Assembly (NCBI RefSeq): GCF_023700745.1
Contig: NZ_JAMPYG010000018.1
Span: 1 to 59,159, forward strand
Direction: 5' to 3'
Length of the DNA stretch: 59,159 nt
From: Rhodoferax sp.
GTDB taxonomy: Bacteria; Pseudomonadota; Gammaproteobacteria; Burkholderiales; Burkholderiaceae_C
Positions 8,812 to 18,774 of the stretch are shown piece after piece. Both the position numbers and the translations under genes were made by a program. Numbering within the stretch: the first letter of the stretch is position 1; every line of letters starts with the position of its first letter. The notes under the pieces are model-generated. The model was given only the letters and a program-made list of their open reading frames with translations. It was not told where the DNA came from and made no database searches.

Positions 8812-10310
8812 CTTATTTACTGGCCCTTGACCAAGGCACCTCCAGCTCCCGCAGCATTGTCTTCAACGGGCAAGGCCAAGTGGTAGCGCAAGCCCAGCTT
8901 GAGCTCACCCAAATCTACCCGCAACCCGGCTGGGTTGAGCACGACCCGCTGGAAATCTGGCGCACCCAGCTGGCCACCGCCCGCGAGGCATTGGCCAGGG
9001 CGGGCATCACGGCAAGTGATGTGCACGCTTTGGGCATTACCAACCAGCGTGAAACCACCATGCTTTGGAACCGCAAAACGGGCCTGCCGATTCACAATGC
9101 CATCGTCTGGCAAGACCGGCGCGCCGAGCCCATTTGCGTTCAGTTGCGCGCACGCGGGCTGGCCCCCACCATCCAGGCAAAAACCGGCTTGCTGATCGAT
9201 GCCTATTTTTCCGGAACCAAGCTCAGGTGGCTACTAGACCATGCTCCCGGCGCGCGCCAGCTTGCTGACAACGGCGAACTTGCCTTCGGCACCATCGACA
9301 GCTGGCTGATCTGGCAACTCACCCACGGCGCGGTGCATGCTACCGATGTGAGCAACGCCTCACGCACCATGCTGTTCAACGTGCACAACAACCAGTGGGA
9401 CACTGAACTGCTGCAGGCGCTCAACATCCCGGCTACGCTGCTGCCCAGTGTCAGACCCTCCAGCGCGCTGTTTGGCGAGGTCAGTGCAGATTTGCTGGGG
9501 GCGGCCATTCCGATTGGCGGTGTCGCGGGTGATCAGCAAAGCGCTCTGTTCGGCCAGGCCTGCTTCAAACCGGGCATGGTGAAAAATACCTACGGCACCG
9601 GCTGCTTCATGCTGATGCACACCGGCCGCCACTTTCAAACCTCTGCCAACGGCCTGATCACCACCAGCGCAGCACAAACCACAAAACAACCCGAATTCGC
9701 CATGGAAGGCAGTGTGTTTGTGGGCGGCGCCGTGGTGCAGTGGTTGCGCGACGGCCTGAAAGCCATTCCGAGCAGCGCTGACGTGCAGGCACTGGCCGAG
9801 AGCGTGCCTGATGCCGGTGGTGTGATGGTGGTGCCCGCCTTTACCGGGCTGGGTGCGCCCTACTGGAAGCCGGACGCGCGCGGCTCCATCACGGGGTTGA
9901 GCCGCGGCAGCACGCTGGCCCACATCGCCCGCGCCGCGTTGGAGAGTATTGCCTTTCAAAGCGCGGCGCTGCTGCAAGCCATGAGTCGCGATGCGGTGCA
10001 GGCGGGCGGTTTGGCTGTGGCAGAGTTGCGCGTTGATGGTGGCGCCTGCGTCAACAATTTGCTGATGCAGTTCCAGGCAGACTTGCTCGGCATCCCGGTG
10101 CTTCGCCCGGCAGTGATTGAAACCACCGCGCTTGGCGCAGCTTACCTGGCAGGTCTTTCGTCCGGCGTATTTCAGGATACCGACGAACTCAGCAGCCTGT
10201 GGCAAGCCGAACGTCGCTTCGAGCCGACCCTGGCCCCCGGCCACGCCGCGGAACTAATGGCCCGCTGGGAGCACGCGGTACGGCAGACCGTGCTGGCGCC
10301 CGACTGCTAA
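8808..10310 (+). CDS. glpK: Glycerol kinase
   Basis: ATP-dependent phosphorylation of glycerol to sn-glycerol 3-phosphate. 500 residues, normal length. The FGGY-kinase phosphate-binding loop DQGTSSSR begins at residue 8; [19 protein letters not shown] and the C-terminal [15 protein letters not shown] motif are all present. It overlaps glpR by 4 bp. The import-kinase-dehydrogenase set on this locus is complete. Confidence 0.96.
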   Translation: MTYLLALDQGTSSSRSIVFNGQGQVVAQAQLELTQIYPQPGWVEHDPLEIWRTQLATAREALARAGITASDVHALGITNQRETTMLWNRKTGLPIHNAIVWQDRRAEPICVQLRARGLAPTIQAKTGLLIDAYFSGTKLRWLLDHAPGARQLADNGELAFGTIDSWLIWQLTHGAVHATDVSNASRTMLFNVHNNQWDTELLQALNIPATLLPSVRPSSALFGEVSADLLGAAIPIGGVAGDQQSALFGQACFKPGMVKNTYGTGCFMLMHTGRHFQTSANGLITTSAAQTTKQPEFAMEGSVFVGGAVVQWLRDGLKAIPSSADVQALAESVPDAGGVMVVPAFTGLGAPYWKPDARGSITGLSRGSTLAHIARAALESIAFQSAALLQAMSRDAVQAGGLAVAELRVDGGACVNNLLMQFQADLLGIPVLRPAVIETTALGAAYLAGLSSGVFQDTDELSSLWQAERRFEPTLAPGHAAELMARWEHAVRQTVLAPDC

Positions 10311-10383
10311 ACCCCTTCATCAATTTTGATTAGACTCAAGGTTTTCAACAACATTGGCGCAGATTAACATCTGTACACCATTC

Positions 10384-11199
10384 ATGAGTAAACGTATCGC
10401 ATTCATCGGCGGCGGCAACATGGCCAGTGCCATCATCAGTGGTTTGATCAAGCAGGGGCTTCCTACCGACCTGATTGACGTGGTGGAGCCTTTTGCCGAG
10501 GCACGCGAAAAACTGCAAGCCAGCTTTGGCATCACGACCCGTCACGAAGCGGGCGCTTTTCTGATGGATGCCGCACTGGTGGTATGGGCTGTCAAACCAC
10601 AAACCTTCAAGCAGGCGGCGCTGGCCGTTGCCCCGCATGTCCTTGGCGGCTTGCACTTGAGCGTGGCGGCCGGTATTACCAGCGACAGCATCGCCGCCTG
10701 GCTGGGCAGTGAACGGATCGTGCGCGCCATGCCCAATACCCCTGCGCTGATTGGTCAGGGCATCACCGGCTTGTTTGCCCGTGCCAGCATCACCCCCAAT
10801 GACAAAGCTTTTGTCGAACAGGTCATTGCGACAACCGGAGAATCCCTCTGGCTGGAAGCCGAAGACCAGCTCGACGTGGTCACCGCCCTGTCTGGCTCGG
10901 GGCCGGCTTACGTGTACTACTTCATGGAAGCCATGACCATGGCCGGCACCGAAATGGGTTTGAGCCGTGAGCAGGCGCAGCAACTGGCCGTGGCCACCTT
11001 CGCCGGAGCCAGCGCCTTGGCAAAGGCCTCCAGCGAACCACCCCAGGTGCTGCGACAACGCGTTACATCCAAAGGCGGCACCACATTTGCGGCCATCTCC
11101 AGCATGGAAGACAACGACGTCCGGGCCCTGTTCATCGATGCCATGTATGCAGCCCGTGAACGCGCCAAGGAACTCGGCGACGAATATGGCGCGGCCTGA
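10384..11199 (+). CDS. proC: Pyrroline-5-carboxylate reductase
   Basis: NADPH-dependent reduction of 1-pyrroline-5-carboxylate to proline. 271 residues from the ATG at 10384; an upstream TTG is in frame but adds sequence unlike the family. The Rossmann motif GGGNMASAI lies at residues 9-17, SGSGPAYVYYF is in the dimerisation helix, and the P5CR signature RVTSKGGTT is near the C-terminus. It ends one base from the convergent ubiA stop, leaving no room for a terminator between them. Confidence 0.95.
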   Translation: MSKRIAFIGGGNMASAIISGLIKQGLPTDLIDVVEPFAEAREKLQASFGITTRHEAGAFLMDAALVVWAVKPQTFKQAALAVAPHVLGGLHLSVAAGITSDSIAAWLGSERIVRAMPNTPALIGQGITGLFARASITPNDKAFVEQVIATTGESLWLEAEDQLDVVTALSGSGPAYVYYFMEAMTMAGTEMGLSREQAQQLAVATFAGASALAKASSEPPQVLRQRVTSKGGTTFAAISSMEDNDVRALFIDAMYAARERAKELGDEYGAA

Positions 11200-11200
11200 T

Positions 11201-12064
11201 TTAACGAACGAAGTAACTGGCTGCAATGCCGACAAAGACGGTAAAACCAAGCCAGTGATTTAACCGGAAGGCTTTAAAACAGCCTTCGCGCGTGCGCGAT
11301 CTGATCAAGGTGAAATGCCAAGCCACTTGAAGCAAGGCCACGAACATGGCCAGGACAAACAGCGGGCTTGGCACATACTGGTCCAGGGCCAGCGCCCAGA
11401 TACTGATGAATCCGAGGTAGAACAACATGACCACCGGCACATCCCAGCTTCCCAAGGTAATGGCCGAGGTTTTGATGCCAATGCGTAAATCATCATCCCG
11501 GTCCACCATGGCGTACTCGGTGTCGTAGGCCAGCACCCAGCTCAGATTACCCAAGGTCAGCAACCAGGCCAGTGGCGGCAGATCACCACGCACGGCGGCA
11601 AACGCCATCGGGATGCCCATGCCAAAAGCCAGGCCCAATACCGCCTGCGGCATCGACACATAACGCTTGGCATAGGGGTAGGCCAAAGTGATGGCCAACG
11701 CTACGCCAGACAGACCAATCGTGATGGCATTGGTGGTGAGCACCAGGGCAAAGGCCAGCAATGCCAGCACAGCGCCCACCACCAGCGCTTCCTTGACCGA
11801 CACCGCGCCGGTGGTCACCGGCCGTCCCGCTGTGCGCTTGACATGTTTGTCAAACTCGCGGTCAGCCACGTCGTTGATGCAGCAGCCCGCACTGCGCATC
11901 AAAATCGTGCCCAGCACAAACACGGCCAGCAAATGCCAACCCGGAAAACCGTCTGCAGCCACCCACAATGCACCCAATGTGGGCCACAACAGCAGCAGCC
12001 AGCCGGCGGGCCGGTCCCAACGGATCAAGGCCAGGTACAAATCGATTTTTTTACGCCAGGGCAT
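11201..12064 (-). CDS. ubiA: 4-hydroxybenzoate octaprenyltransferase
   Basis: Membrane prenyltransferase of ubiquinone synthesis that attaches the polyprenyl tail to 4-hydroxybenzoate. Eight or nine predicted helices; the two Asp-rich Mg-diphosphate motifs are visible as [15 protein letters not shown] and [12 protein letters not shown]. Start at ATG 12064 (287 residues) with AAGGAA upstream inside the preceding gene; the adjacent GTG is less likely. It overlaps the end of the Dyp peroxidase gene by 14 bp, so the two are coupled. Confidence 0.94.
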   Translation of the reverse strand: MPWRKKIDLYLALIRWDRPAGWLLLLWPTLGALWVAADGFPGWHLLAVFVLGTILMRSAGCCINDVADREFDKHVKRTAGRPVTTGAVSVKEALVVGAVLALLAFALVLTTNAITIGLSGVALAITLAYPYAKRYVSMPQAVLGLAFGMGIPMAFAAVRGDLPPLAWLLTLGNLSWVLAYDTEYAMVDRDDDLRIGIKTSAITLGSWDVPVVMLFYLGFISIWALALDQYVPSPLFVLAMFVALLQVAWHFTLIRSRTREGCFKAFRLNHWLGFTVFVGIAASYFVR

Positions 12065-12992
12065 CACTTGATTCCTTCAATGACAGGCCCAGCTGACGCA
12101 TGTCGAGGCGCCCTCCGAGCATGGGCGGGCACCAGAAATACGCGCTGCTGATCGGTCGGGAGATGCCAAACAGCGCATCAACCAGACCATCATCTAGCCC
12201 CACCATGCGCTGCAAGATCGCTTCGAATGCATCAAAGGACTTGCCGAACGCAACAAACATCAGTCCGGACTGCGCACCTGCCGCCCATGGCATGGAGCGG
12301 CGCAGTACAAAAGCCTCGGGCTCGAAGCTTTCTTGTGCTGCCCGCTTGACATGGGCGGAGTCGGGCGCGTCTTCCAGCTCTTCATTGTCCGAGCGCCTGC
12401 GTCCCATCATCTGGTCCCGGGCTTGATCCGTCATGGTTTCAAACGCATCAAAGTCATGCAGCCACTGCTGCACTGCCATGAAACTGCTACCCGTCAAACC
12501 AGGTCCTGCGCCCTGAAGCACAGCGGCGTCCAGCGCGGCATCGTCTTGCGGGTTTTCGGTGCCGTCTTCGTAACCCGTCAGGTCGCGTCCATGTCCATTG
12601 GGTCCCCGGCCATGGCGAAACGCTTCCACCACCTGGGTCATGCGCAGTGCCGGAGCCAAAGCCTGTTGCAATCGGCGTGTCAGGTGCACCAGATCACCCC
12701 GGTCATGGCCACGCAACCAGCACAACAAAGCCGACGGGGTACCTGGCACGGATAAGCCGGCCCCCGTTATCGTTTCAAAGTTGTGCAAGCCAGGCACCTG
12801 GGCACCCAACACCTGCACCAGCTCAGATCCCACACCGACCAGCAACTGCTGGCCACCCGCCAGTTCAGGCAGCGCTGCCAAACGCGCCAAACTCTGGCGT
12901 ACCTGCGCGGTTTCCCGACTGGTCAGGTCAAAAAACACGTAACAGCCCACGGGAGGCACATCGGCCAACACCGCATTTTGAACAAGACTCAT
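12051..12992 (-). CDS. Dyp-type haem peroxidase
   Basis: Dye-decolorising peroxidase family (DypB/YfeX-like) of 313 residues. The diagnostic GxxDG motif with the distal aspartate is seen as [10 protein letters not shown] candidate proximal haem histidine is in SAHVKR and a distal arginine in LRRSMPW. No signal peptide is evident, so it is probably cytoplasmic. Start at ATG 12992 with GGAG 8 nt upstream, instead of the TTG at 13013. It follows oxyR by 24 bp, suggesting peroxide-related expression. Confidence 0.9.
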   Translation of the reverse strand: MSLVQNAVLADVPPVGCYVFFDLTSRETAQVRQSLARLAALPELAGGQQLLVGVGSELVQVLGAQVPGLHNFETITGAGLSVPGTPSALLCWLRGHDRGDLVHLTRRLQQALAPALRMTQVVEAFRHGRGPNGHGRDLTGYEDGTENPQDDAALDAAVLQGAGPGLTGSSFMAVQQWLHDFDAFETMTDQARDQMMGRRRSDNEELEDAPDSAHVKRAAQESFEPEAFVLRRSMPWAAGAQSGLMFVAFGKSFDAFEAILQRMVGLDDGLVDALFGISRPISSAYFWCPPMLGGRLDMRQLGLSLKESSDALA

Positions 12993-13016
12993 GGCGATCA
13001 CTCCAGCACCCAATCT

Positions 13017-13964
13017 TCAGGACAAGCGCCGCACGCCCGGCAACTCACAGGCATAAATGGCATTGCGCAGGGCGGCAATGGCCTCGTAGCGGGTAAAGCT
13101 GCGCCGCCAGACCAGCACCACACGGCGCATGGGCGGATCACCGGCAAACGGCAGGTATTTCACATAGGCATCCTCATGGCGCCTGGCTTTGGCCGCCAAC
13201 GCTTCCTTGGGCACGCTCAGGCGCGGCACCAGGGTGACCCCCATGCCAGCCGCCACCATGTGCTTGATGGTCTCCAACGATGAGCCCTCAAAGCTCTTGC
13301 GAATACCCTCGGTTTGACTGGAAAACCTGGCAAATTCAGGACAAACCTCAAGCACATGGTCCCGAAAGCAATGACCACTGCCGAGCAACAGCATGGTCTC
13401 GTTTTTTAACTCGTCACTGGTCACCTGGGCCTTGGCTGCCAGCGGATGATTGGCTGGCACGGCCGCCATGAAAGGCTCATCGTAAAGCGATGCAATCGCC
13501 AGCCCGGCGTCCGGAAAAGGCTCGGCCAGAATGGCGCAATCAATCTCACCGGTACGCAGCATTTCCAGCAACTTCACAGTAAAGTTTTCTTGCAGCATCA
13601 ATGGCATTTGCGGGGTTTTGGCAATCATCTGGCGGACCAGGTCCGGCAACAAATACGGGCCAATGGTGTAGATAATGCCTAGCGCCAGCGAACCGCCCAA
13701 TGGGTCCTTGCCCCGCTTGGCAATTTCCTTGATGGCCGCAGCCTGCTCCAACACGCTTTGCGCCTGGCGCACGATTTCCTCACCCAGCGGTGTCACGGAG
13801 ACCTCATTGGCGCTGCGCTCAAACAGCTTCACATCCAGCTCTTCCTCGAGTTTTTTTACCGCAACGGACAAGGTTGGCTGCGACACATAACAAGCTTCGG
13901 CCGCCTTGCCAAAGTGCCGCTCACGCGCAACAGCCACAATATATTTGAGTTCGGTCAGGGTCAT
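13017..13964 (-). CDS. oxyR: Hydrogen-peroxide-sensing LysR-family regulator OxyR
   Basis: A 315-residue LysR-family activator. N-terminal winged helix (residues ~1-60, VSQPTLSVAVKKLEEEL) and C-terminal sensor domain. The peroxide-reactive pair is C199 (GSGHCFRDH) and C208 (EVCPEF), the same numbering as E. coli OxyR. The next genes downstream are a haem peroxidase and ubiA, so the unit may couple peroxide sensing to detoxification and quinone supply. It is 24 bp downstream of the DUF2007 gene. Confidence 0.95.
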   Translation of the reverse strand: MTLTELKYIVAVARERHFGKAAEACYVSQPTLSVAVKKLEEELDVKLFERSANEVSVTPLGEEIVRQAQSVLEQAAAIKEIAKRGKDPLGGSLALGIIYTIGPYLLPDLVRQMIAKTPQMPLMLQENFTVKLLEMLRTGEIDCAILAEPFPDAGLAIASLYDEPFMAAVPANHPLAAKAQVTSDELKNETMLLLGSGHCFRDHVLEVCPEFARFSSQTEGIRKSFEGSSLETIKHMVAAGMGVTLVPRLSVPKEALAAKARRHEDAYVKYLPFAGDPPMRRVVLVWRRSFTRYEAIAALRNAIYACELPGVRRLS

Positions 13965-13988
13965 GCTGCTATTTTCTCTCAGAGTGCG

Positions 13989-14291
13989 TCAGCCGGGCAT
14001 CCAGGTGCCGCAAGCCCAGCATTGTTCAAAGCCGCCTTCGACCAATTCACCGCACGCACATTGCCAGCGCCGCTGCGGTACATATTGCAAGTGGTGCAGC
14101 AGCTCACGCGCCCGGGCTTCCTGTGCAGCATCCTGAATCCAGACTTCCGGCAGGCACTGATCAGGAGGCAATTCCCCCGCCACGCCGCTCAAGTATTGGC
14201 GCTGCACACTGGCGACAATACCCTCCACCTTGAGGGCATCCGCCCACAGGGTGGCGATCACGACATTGGGGGCCTGGATCAGTTTTGGCAT
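13989..14291 (-). CDS. DUF2007 protein with C-terminal zinc ribbon
   Basis: About 100 residues. The N-terminal part (MPKLIQAPNVVIATLWADAL) fits the DUF2007 putative signal-transducing domain. The C-terminus has CxC and CxxC pairs (QCACGELVEGGFEQCWACG), a rubredoxin-like zinc ribbon. The frame opens at 14345, but the ATG at 14291 matches the usual DUF2007 start. It precedes oxyR on the same strand. Function unknown. Confidence 0.7.
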   Translation of the reverse strand: MPKLIQAPNVVIATLWADALKVEGIVASVQRQYLSGVAGELPPDQCLPEVWIQDAAQEARARELLHHLQYVPQRRWQCACGELVEGGFEQCWACGTWMPG

Positions 14292-14390
14292 AATTTCCCA
14301 AGCATACGCGGCTTTGAATTCGAAGTTGCGGTTGATTTGCATCAATGCAATCGTTCATAGTACCGCTAGGATGTGCAAAAGAGGTTCACC

Positions 14391-14813
14391 ATGTTCGATC
14401 TACCTATACGAAGCGTTATGGAACGCAAAAAATTCATCACGGCAACGCCAGACAAGACCGTCAGCCAGGCAGCGCGCCTGATGGCGGCCAAGGATGCAGG
14501 AGCCGTGCTGGTCATTGAAGACGCTCAATTGGTCGGTATTTTCACCGAGCGGGATGTGGTGTTTCGCGTCATCGCCCCAGGACTCGAACCGAAAGCAACC
14601 CTCCTGAGAGAGGTGATGACCGCCGACCCCAAAACACTCGGACCGTCACAATCCTACGGCCACGCCCTGGTACTCATGCAGGAAAACGGTTTTCGGCATG
14701 TCCCGGTGGTTGAAGAGGGGCAAGCCATCGGCATTATTTCGTCGCGCAATGCGATGGACCCTGACCTGGAAGAGTTTGTCGCGGATCAACGCCGGCGTGA
14801 ACACTATCGCTAG
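14391..14813 (+). CDS. Tandem CBS-domain protein
   Basis: 140 residues made almost entirely of two CBS domains (about residues 8-62 and 75-130), with no fused enzyme or channel. Motifs typical of the family include VLVIEDAQLVGIFTERDVV and the repeat VPVVEEGQAIGIISSRN. Such stand-alone proteins bind adenosine nucleotides and modulate partners. AGAGG lies 6 nt before the chosen ATG; a GTG 18 bp upstream is in frame. Partner unknown; neighbours are recG and DUF2007. Confidence 0.88.
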   Translation: MFDLPIRSVMERKKFITATPDKTVSQAARLMAAKDAGAVLVIEDAQLVGIFTERDVVFRVIAPGLEPKATLLREVMTADPKTLGPSQSYGHALVLMQENGFRHVPVVEEGQAIGIISSRNAMDPDLEEFVADQRRREHYR

Positions 14814-14850
14814 GCCACGGACGCCAGAATCCCGTTCGACGAGCCTCCCG

Positions 14851-16926
14851 TCAGGCCTTTAAATAATCCGTCCTGCTGCCGAGCCAGCGCTGCACATGCT
14901 GCTCGGCCTGTGCCGGATGCTGGTCCAGCATCAGCGGGGCCAGGCGGCGGGCCCAATCCAGCAAGGGGGCATCTGTAACCACATCGGCAAACCGCAACAT
15001 GGCATCGCCTGACTGGCGTGCACCCATGAATTCACCGGGACCGCGAATTTCCAGATCACGCCGAGCGATCTCAAAGCCGTCGTTGCTTTGGACCATGGCC
15101 TTGAGCCGCTCACGCGCAGCCTCCCCCAAGCGCGGTGCGTCCCCGGTGGCATAGAGCAACACACAGGCGGACGCGGCCGCCCCGCGCCCCACGCGACCGC
15201 GCAACTGATGCAACTGACTCAGGCCGAAGCGCTCGGCGTGTTCGATCACCATCAGCGAGGCGTTGGGCACGTCCACCCCCACTTCGATCACAGTGGTACT
15301 GACCAGCACTCCCATCTGGCCGCCGACAAACAGGCTCATCACCGCTTTTTTCTCGAGGGGCGCCATGCGCGAATGCAACAGGCCCACCAGCACGCCCGGA
15401 AGCGCGGCCCTGAGCTGGGCGTGGATTTCGGTCGCATTGCGCAGATCCAGCGCCTCGTTTTCCTCAATCAAGGGGCAGACCCAGTAAATTTGCCGCCCCT
15501 GCACCAATTGGTCACGGATGCGGGCAATCACCTCATCGCGACGCGCGTCATTGACCACCTTGGTGACGATGGGCGTGCGCCCAGGCGGCAACGCGTCGAT
15601 GGTGGACACATCCAGATCGGCGTAGTAACTCATGGCCAGCGTGCGCGGGATGGGCGTTGCCGTCATCATCAGCAGGTGGGGCTCCTGAAGCTGGCTGCCC
15701 AGCTTGCCGCGCAAGGCCAGGCGCTGGGCCACGCCAAAACGGTGCTGCTCGTCGATGATGGCCAGCGCCAGCTTCTGGAACTGCACCTTGTCCTGGATCA
15801 GCGCATGGGTGCCCACCACCAAAGCAGCTTGGCCGCTGGCAATCAGCGCCAGCATGTCGCGCCTTTCTTTGGCTTTCTGGCTCCCCGTGAGCCAGGCCAC
15901 AGTCACACCCAAAGGCTGCAACCAGCCCACCAGCTTGGCGAAATGCTGGGTGGCCAGAATCTCGGTAGGCGCCATCAGTGCACACTGCCAGCCGGCATCC
16001 ATGCATTGCGCAGCGGCCAACGCGGCCACCACAGTTTTTCCAGCACCGACATCACCCTGCAACAGACGGTGCATGGGAATGGAACGGGCAATATCCTGGC
16101 TGATTTCCCCAACCACGCGCTGCTGCGCGGCAGTGAGCTGAAACGGCAGCGCAGCCAGCAACCGCTCAAACAAACTGTTGGCACCAGCCCCAGTCAAAGT
16201 GGGCGCGCGCAGCTGGTCACGGGCACGCCGCGATTGCAATTGCGACAATTGTTGCGCCAGCAACTCCTCGGCCTTGAGCCGTTGCCAGGCCGGGTGGCTG
16301 TGATCCTGCAGCGTGTCCAACAACACATCGGACGCCGGGTTGTGCAAAAAGGAGAGTGCTTGACGAAGATCCCACGATGGATGCAAGCCAATCGCCTGAA
16401 GGTACTGCGAAGGCACAGTATCAGCCAGCTCAGCGCGGGCAAGACCGGCCTGCACCGCCCGGCGCAAATACGTCTGGGGCAAACCTGCCACCGTCGGATA
16501 CACCGGGGTCAAGGCCGTGGCCAGTTCACCGCCGGCGAGTTTGACCACCGGGTGCATCATGGTCAGCCCGGCAAAGCCGCCGCGAATTTCACCGCGCACC
16601 CGAATCCGATTGCCCACCGCCAGTGCCTTTTGCTGTGAGGGATAAAAGGTGAAAAATCGCAACAGGCAGGTGCCCGAGCCGTCATCCAGCGTGACCAGCA
16701 ATTGCCGGTGGCCACCGAGCTTGACCTCGGCATGGGTCACCCGGCCCTCCACCTGCGCCGTCTCGCCCTCGCGCACGTCACGCAATTTAACCAGCCGCGT
16801 CTCATCCTCATAACGCAGTGGCAAATGCAAAGCCAGATCGATTGGACGCAGCAAGCCGAGCTTGCGCAAGGCTCTTTGCGGCCCCGTCAAGGGTTTTGCT
16901 GTTGGAGAGGCAGGCGACTGCGGCAT
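14851..16926 (-). CDS. recG: ATP-dependent DNA helicase RecG
   Basis: Branch-migrating helicase that regresses stalled replication forks. 691 residues from the ATG at 16926, the usual length. An N-terminal OB-fold wedge domain (LRDVREGETAQVEGRVTH) is followed by helicase motifs: Walker A GDVGAGKT, DEQH box (AIIDEQHRFGV), TATPIPRTLAMS, and RecG-specific C-terminal sequence GPGEFMGARQSG. The open frame continues upstream to 17463 but that part overlaps the divergent permease gene and is unrelated to RecG. No strong Shine-Dalgarno is visible. Confidence 0.95.
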   Translation of the reverse strand: MPQSPASPTAKPLTGPQRALRKLGLLRPIDLALHLPLRYEDETRLVKLRDVREGETAQVEGRVTHAEVKLGGHRQLLVTLDDGSGTCLLRFFTFYPSQQKALAVGNRIRVRGEIRGGFAGLTMMHPVVKLAGGELATALTPVYPTVAGLPQTYLRRAVQAGLARAELADTVPSQYLQAIGLHPSWDLRQALSFLHNPASDVLLDTLQDHSHPAWQRLKAEELLAQQLSQLQSRRARDQLRAPTLTGAGANSLFERLLAALPFQLTAAQQRVVGEISQDIARSIPMHRLLQGDVGAGKTVVAALAAAQCMDAGWQCALMAPTEILATQHFAKLVGWLQPLGVTVAWLTGSQKAKERRDMLALIASGQAALVVGTHALIQDKVQFQKLALAIIDEQHRFGVAQRLALRGKLGSQLQEPHLLMMTATPIPRTLAMSYYADLDVSTIDALPPGRTPIVTKVVNDARRDEVIARIRDQLVQGRQIYWVCPLIEENEALDLRNATEIHAQLRAALPGVLVGLLHSRMAPLEKKAVMSLFVGGQMGVLVSTTVIEVGVDVPNASLMVIEHAERFGLSQLHQLRGRVGRGAAASACVLLYATGDAPRLGEAARERLKAMVQSNDGFEIARRDLEIRGPGEFMGARQSGDAMLRFADVVTDAPLLDWARRLAPLMLDQHPAQAEQHVQRWLGSRTDYLKA

Positions 16927-16998
16927 GTGCCAATTTTGCACGCAATCACACACTGGCCCAGTGCAGCAAGCAGAGCACTGATTCATTATCATCAGGCC

Positions 16999-17793
16999 AT
17001 GCCAGCCCATCCTGCCTTGTCTGACCGCCCTTCCATCTGGATTCATGCGCTGCTGCGCAACATGCGCAGTTGGCGGCACATGTTGCATGTGGGATCCATC
17101 GTACTGGTGCTGGCGCTCAGTCCGAGCAGCTACACACCAGAGTTTCGCCACCGCACTGCCCGCCACATTTACACCAGCACCTGGCAAGCGATGCCCTGGT
17201 TTACGGCACTTTCGGCCCTGCTGAGCCTGGTGTTGATCCGCATCGTCGTGGTTACCGCCCTGAGTTACGGCCTGTCGCAGTATGCCTTGCAGATGGTGGT
17301 AAGGGTGCTGGTGCTGGAGCTCATCCCCCTGTCGGCCGCCTTGTTCGTGGCCTTGCGCGCAGGTCTGGCGTTCAACGCTGGCGCGGTTGACTTGGCAGCC
17401 AAGCCGACTGTCCATCACAGAAAGCTGGACCTGGACCACCTGCGCAACCATGCGACACCGCATGTGCTGGCCGATACCTTTTCAGTCTGGGCGCTCGCCA
17501 CACTCAGCAGCGTGGTCGTACTGGTCATGACTTACTTCACGGTATATGGTTTGTCGCCCTGGGGGCTGCCAAGCTTTACCCGCACCGTGGGCCAGGTCTT
17601 CGACCTAGCGGTGAGCCTGGGCTTCATTCTTAAAATCCTGTTTTTCAGCCTGGCGGTCGCCGTGGTGCCGATGGCCGCCAGTCTGGAGGCGTCCCAACAT
17701 CGGGCCACAGATACGATCCAGCCTGGCGCGGTGCGGCTGTTTCTGGTTTTATTCCTGCTTGAAGCAGCTTCCCTGGCTGTTAAATACATCTAA
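16999..17793 (+). CDS. MlaE-like ABC transporter permease (divergent)
   Basis: 264-residue inner-membrane protein that fits the MlaE/DUF140 permease family. The hallmark segment ELIPLSAALFVALRAG corresponds to the family's ELGPVLTALLVAGR helix, and five or six membrane segments are predicted. The usual coupling loop is strongly divergent. Start at ATG 16999; the open frame runs back to 16702 but that part is antisense to recG. It lies 18 bp before an MCE-domain gene. No ATPase gene lies next to it, which is unusual for this transporter class. Confidence 0.8.
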   Translation: MPAHPALSDRPSIWIHALLRNMRSWRHMLHVGSIVLVLALSPSSYTPEFRHRTARHIYTSTWQAMPWFTALSALLSLVLIRIVVVTALSYGLSQYALQMVVRVLVLELIPLSAALFVALRAGLAFNAGAVDLAAKPTVHHRKLDLDHLRNHATPHVLADTFSVWALATLSSVVVLVMTYFTVYGLSPWGLPSFTRTVGQVFDLAVSLGFILKILFFSLAVAVVPMAASLEASQHRATDTIQPGAVRLFLVLFLLEAASLAVKYI

Positions 17794-17811
17794 TACATCC
17801 GAACAACACCA

Positions 17812-18774
17812 ATGACCACACCCGACCCTGCCGAGCCGACACCGGCCTGGCCCCACATCGAGCGCAGAGCCAATGCGCTACTCTTGCTGATTGCCAGCCT
17901 GGTGACAGGCTTTGTGCTGTACGTCATGGTAGCCCGTGGTGTGTTTGAGAGTACACAACAACTGGTGCTGGTCTCGGACGATTCCGAAGGGGTGATCGTA
18001 GGCATGGACCTGACGTTTTCGGGCTTTCCCATTGGCCGCGTGCGCCGCATAGAACTCGCCGCCGACGGCATGGCCCGCATGGTGATCGACGTACCGCACA
18101 AAGACGCCCACTGGCTGCGCAGTTCCAGTATCTTTACCCTGGAGCGCGGCGTGGTGGGTGACACCCGAATCCGCGCCTACAGCGGCATCATGAGCGATCC
18201 ACCGCTGCCGCCCGGCTCGGAGCGCACGCTGCTGCGTGGCGACACTTCGGCCGAAATGCCTCGGCTGATTGCGTCGGCACGGGCCCTGCTGGAAAACCTG
18301 GAGGCCATGACCGGCACCGAATCGCCTCTCAACACCAGTCTGAGCCAATTGAAAGTCACCAGCGAACGCATGAACGGCCGCTATGGCCTGCTGTCGGGTG
18401 TCATGGGCAGCGATGACCATGCGCAAAAAGTGATTCAAACACTGGAACGCACCAACCGCTTGCTGGCCAAAACCGAAGAACGCGTGTTTGGCAACGATGG
18501 CCTAGTGGACAGTACCCAAGCGACCCTGGTCAGCAGCAAAGCTGCGCTGGACCAGCTCCACAGCGTCCTCCGCGACACCCGCAACACCCTGAAAAACGTC
18601 GATGCCGTGCTGGCCGAAGCCCAGGTCGTGGGCGCCAATGCACGTATCGCCAGCACCGACCTTGGGGTCTTGCGCGCCGAAATCGAGAGCAGTCTGCGCC
18701 GCGTAAGCCAACTCGCTGACGAGATCAACCGCAAATGGCCTTTTGCCCGGGATAACGAAATCAAGTTGCCATGA
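17812..18774 (+). CDS. MCE-domain (MlaD-type) lipid transport protein
   Basis: 320 residues with one N-terminal membrane anchor (about 24-44, ALLLLIASLVTGFVLYVMV) and an MCE domain at about 45-125 containing GVIVGMDLTFSGFPIGRVRRIEL. A long helical C-terminal tail (to ~305) could reach into the periplasm. MCE proteins form hexameric rings that carry phospholipid between membranes. Its stop overlaps the next start (ATGA). Substrate not determinable from sequence. Confidence 0.85.
   Translation: MTTPDPAEPTPAWPHIERRANALLLLIASLVTGFVLYVMVARGVFESTQQLVLVSDDSEGVIVGMDLTFSGFPIGRVRRIELAADGMARMVIDVPHKDAHWLRSSSIFTLERGVVGDTRIRAYSGIMSDPPLPPGSERTLLRGDTSAEMPRLIASARALLENLEAMTGTESPLNTSLSQLKVTSERMNGRYGLLSGVMGSDDHAQKVIQTLERTNRLLAKTEERVFGNDGLVDSTQATLVSSKAALDQLHSVLRDTRNTLKNVDAVLAEAQVVGANARIASTDLGVLRAEIESSLRRVSQLADEINRKWPFARDNEIKLP

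Noticed and set aside
15088..16638. A 516-codon plus-strand frame antisense to recG
   Set aside because: It is fully opposite recG and has reversed-coding composition without motifs.
16927..17463. N-terminal extension of RecG
   Set aside because: The extra sequence is antisense to the MlaE-like gene and does not resemble RecG; the ATG at 16926 gives the normal length.
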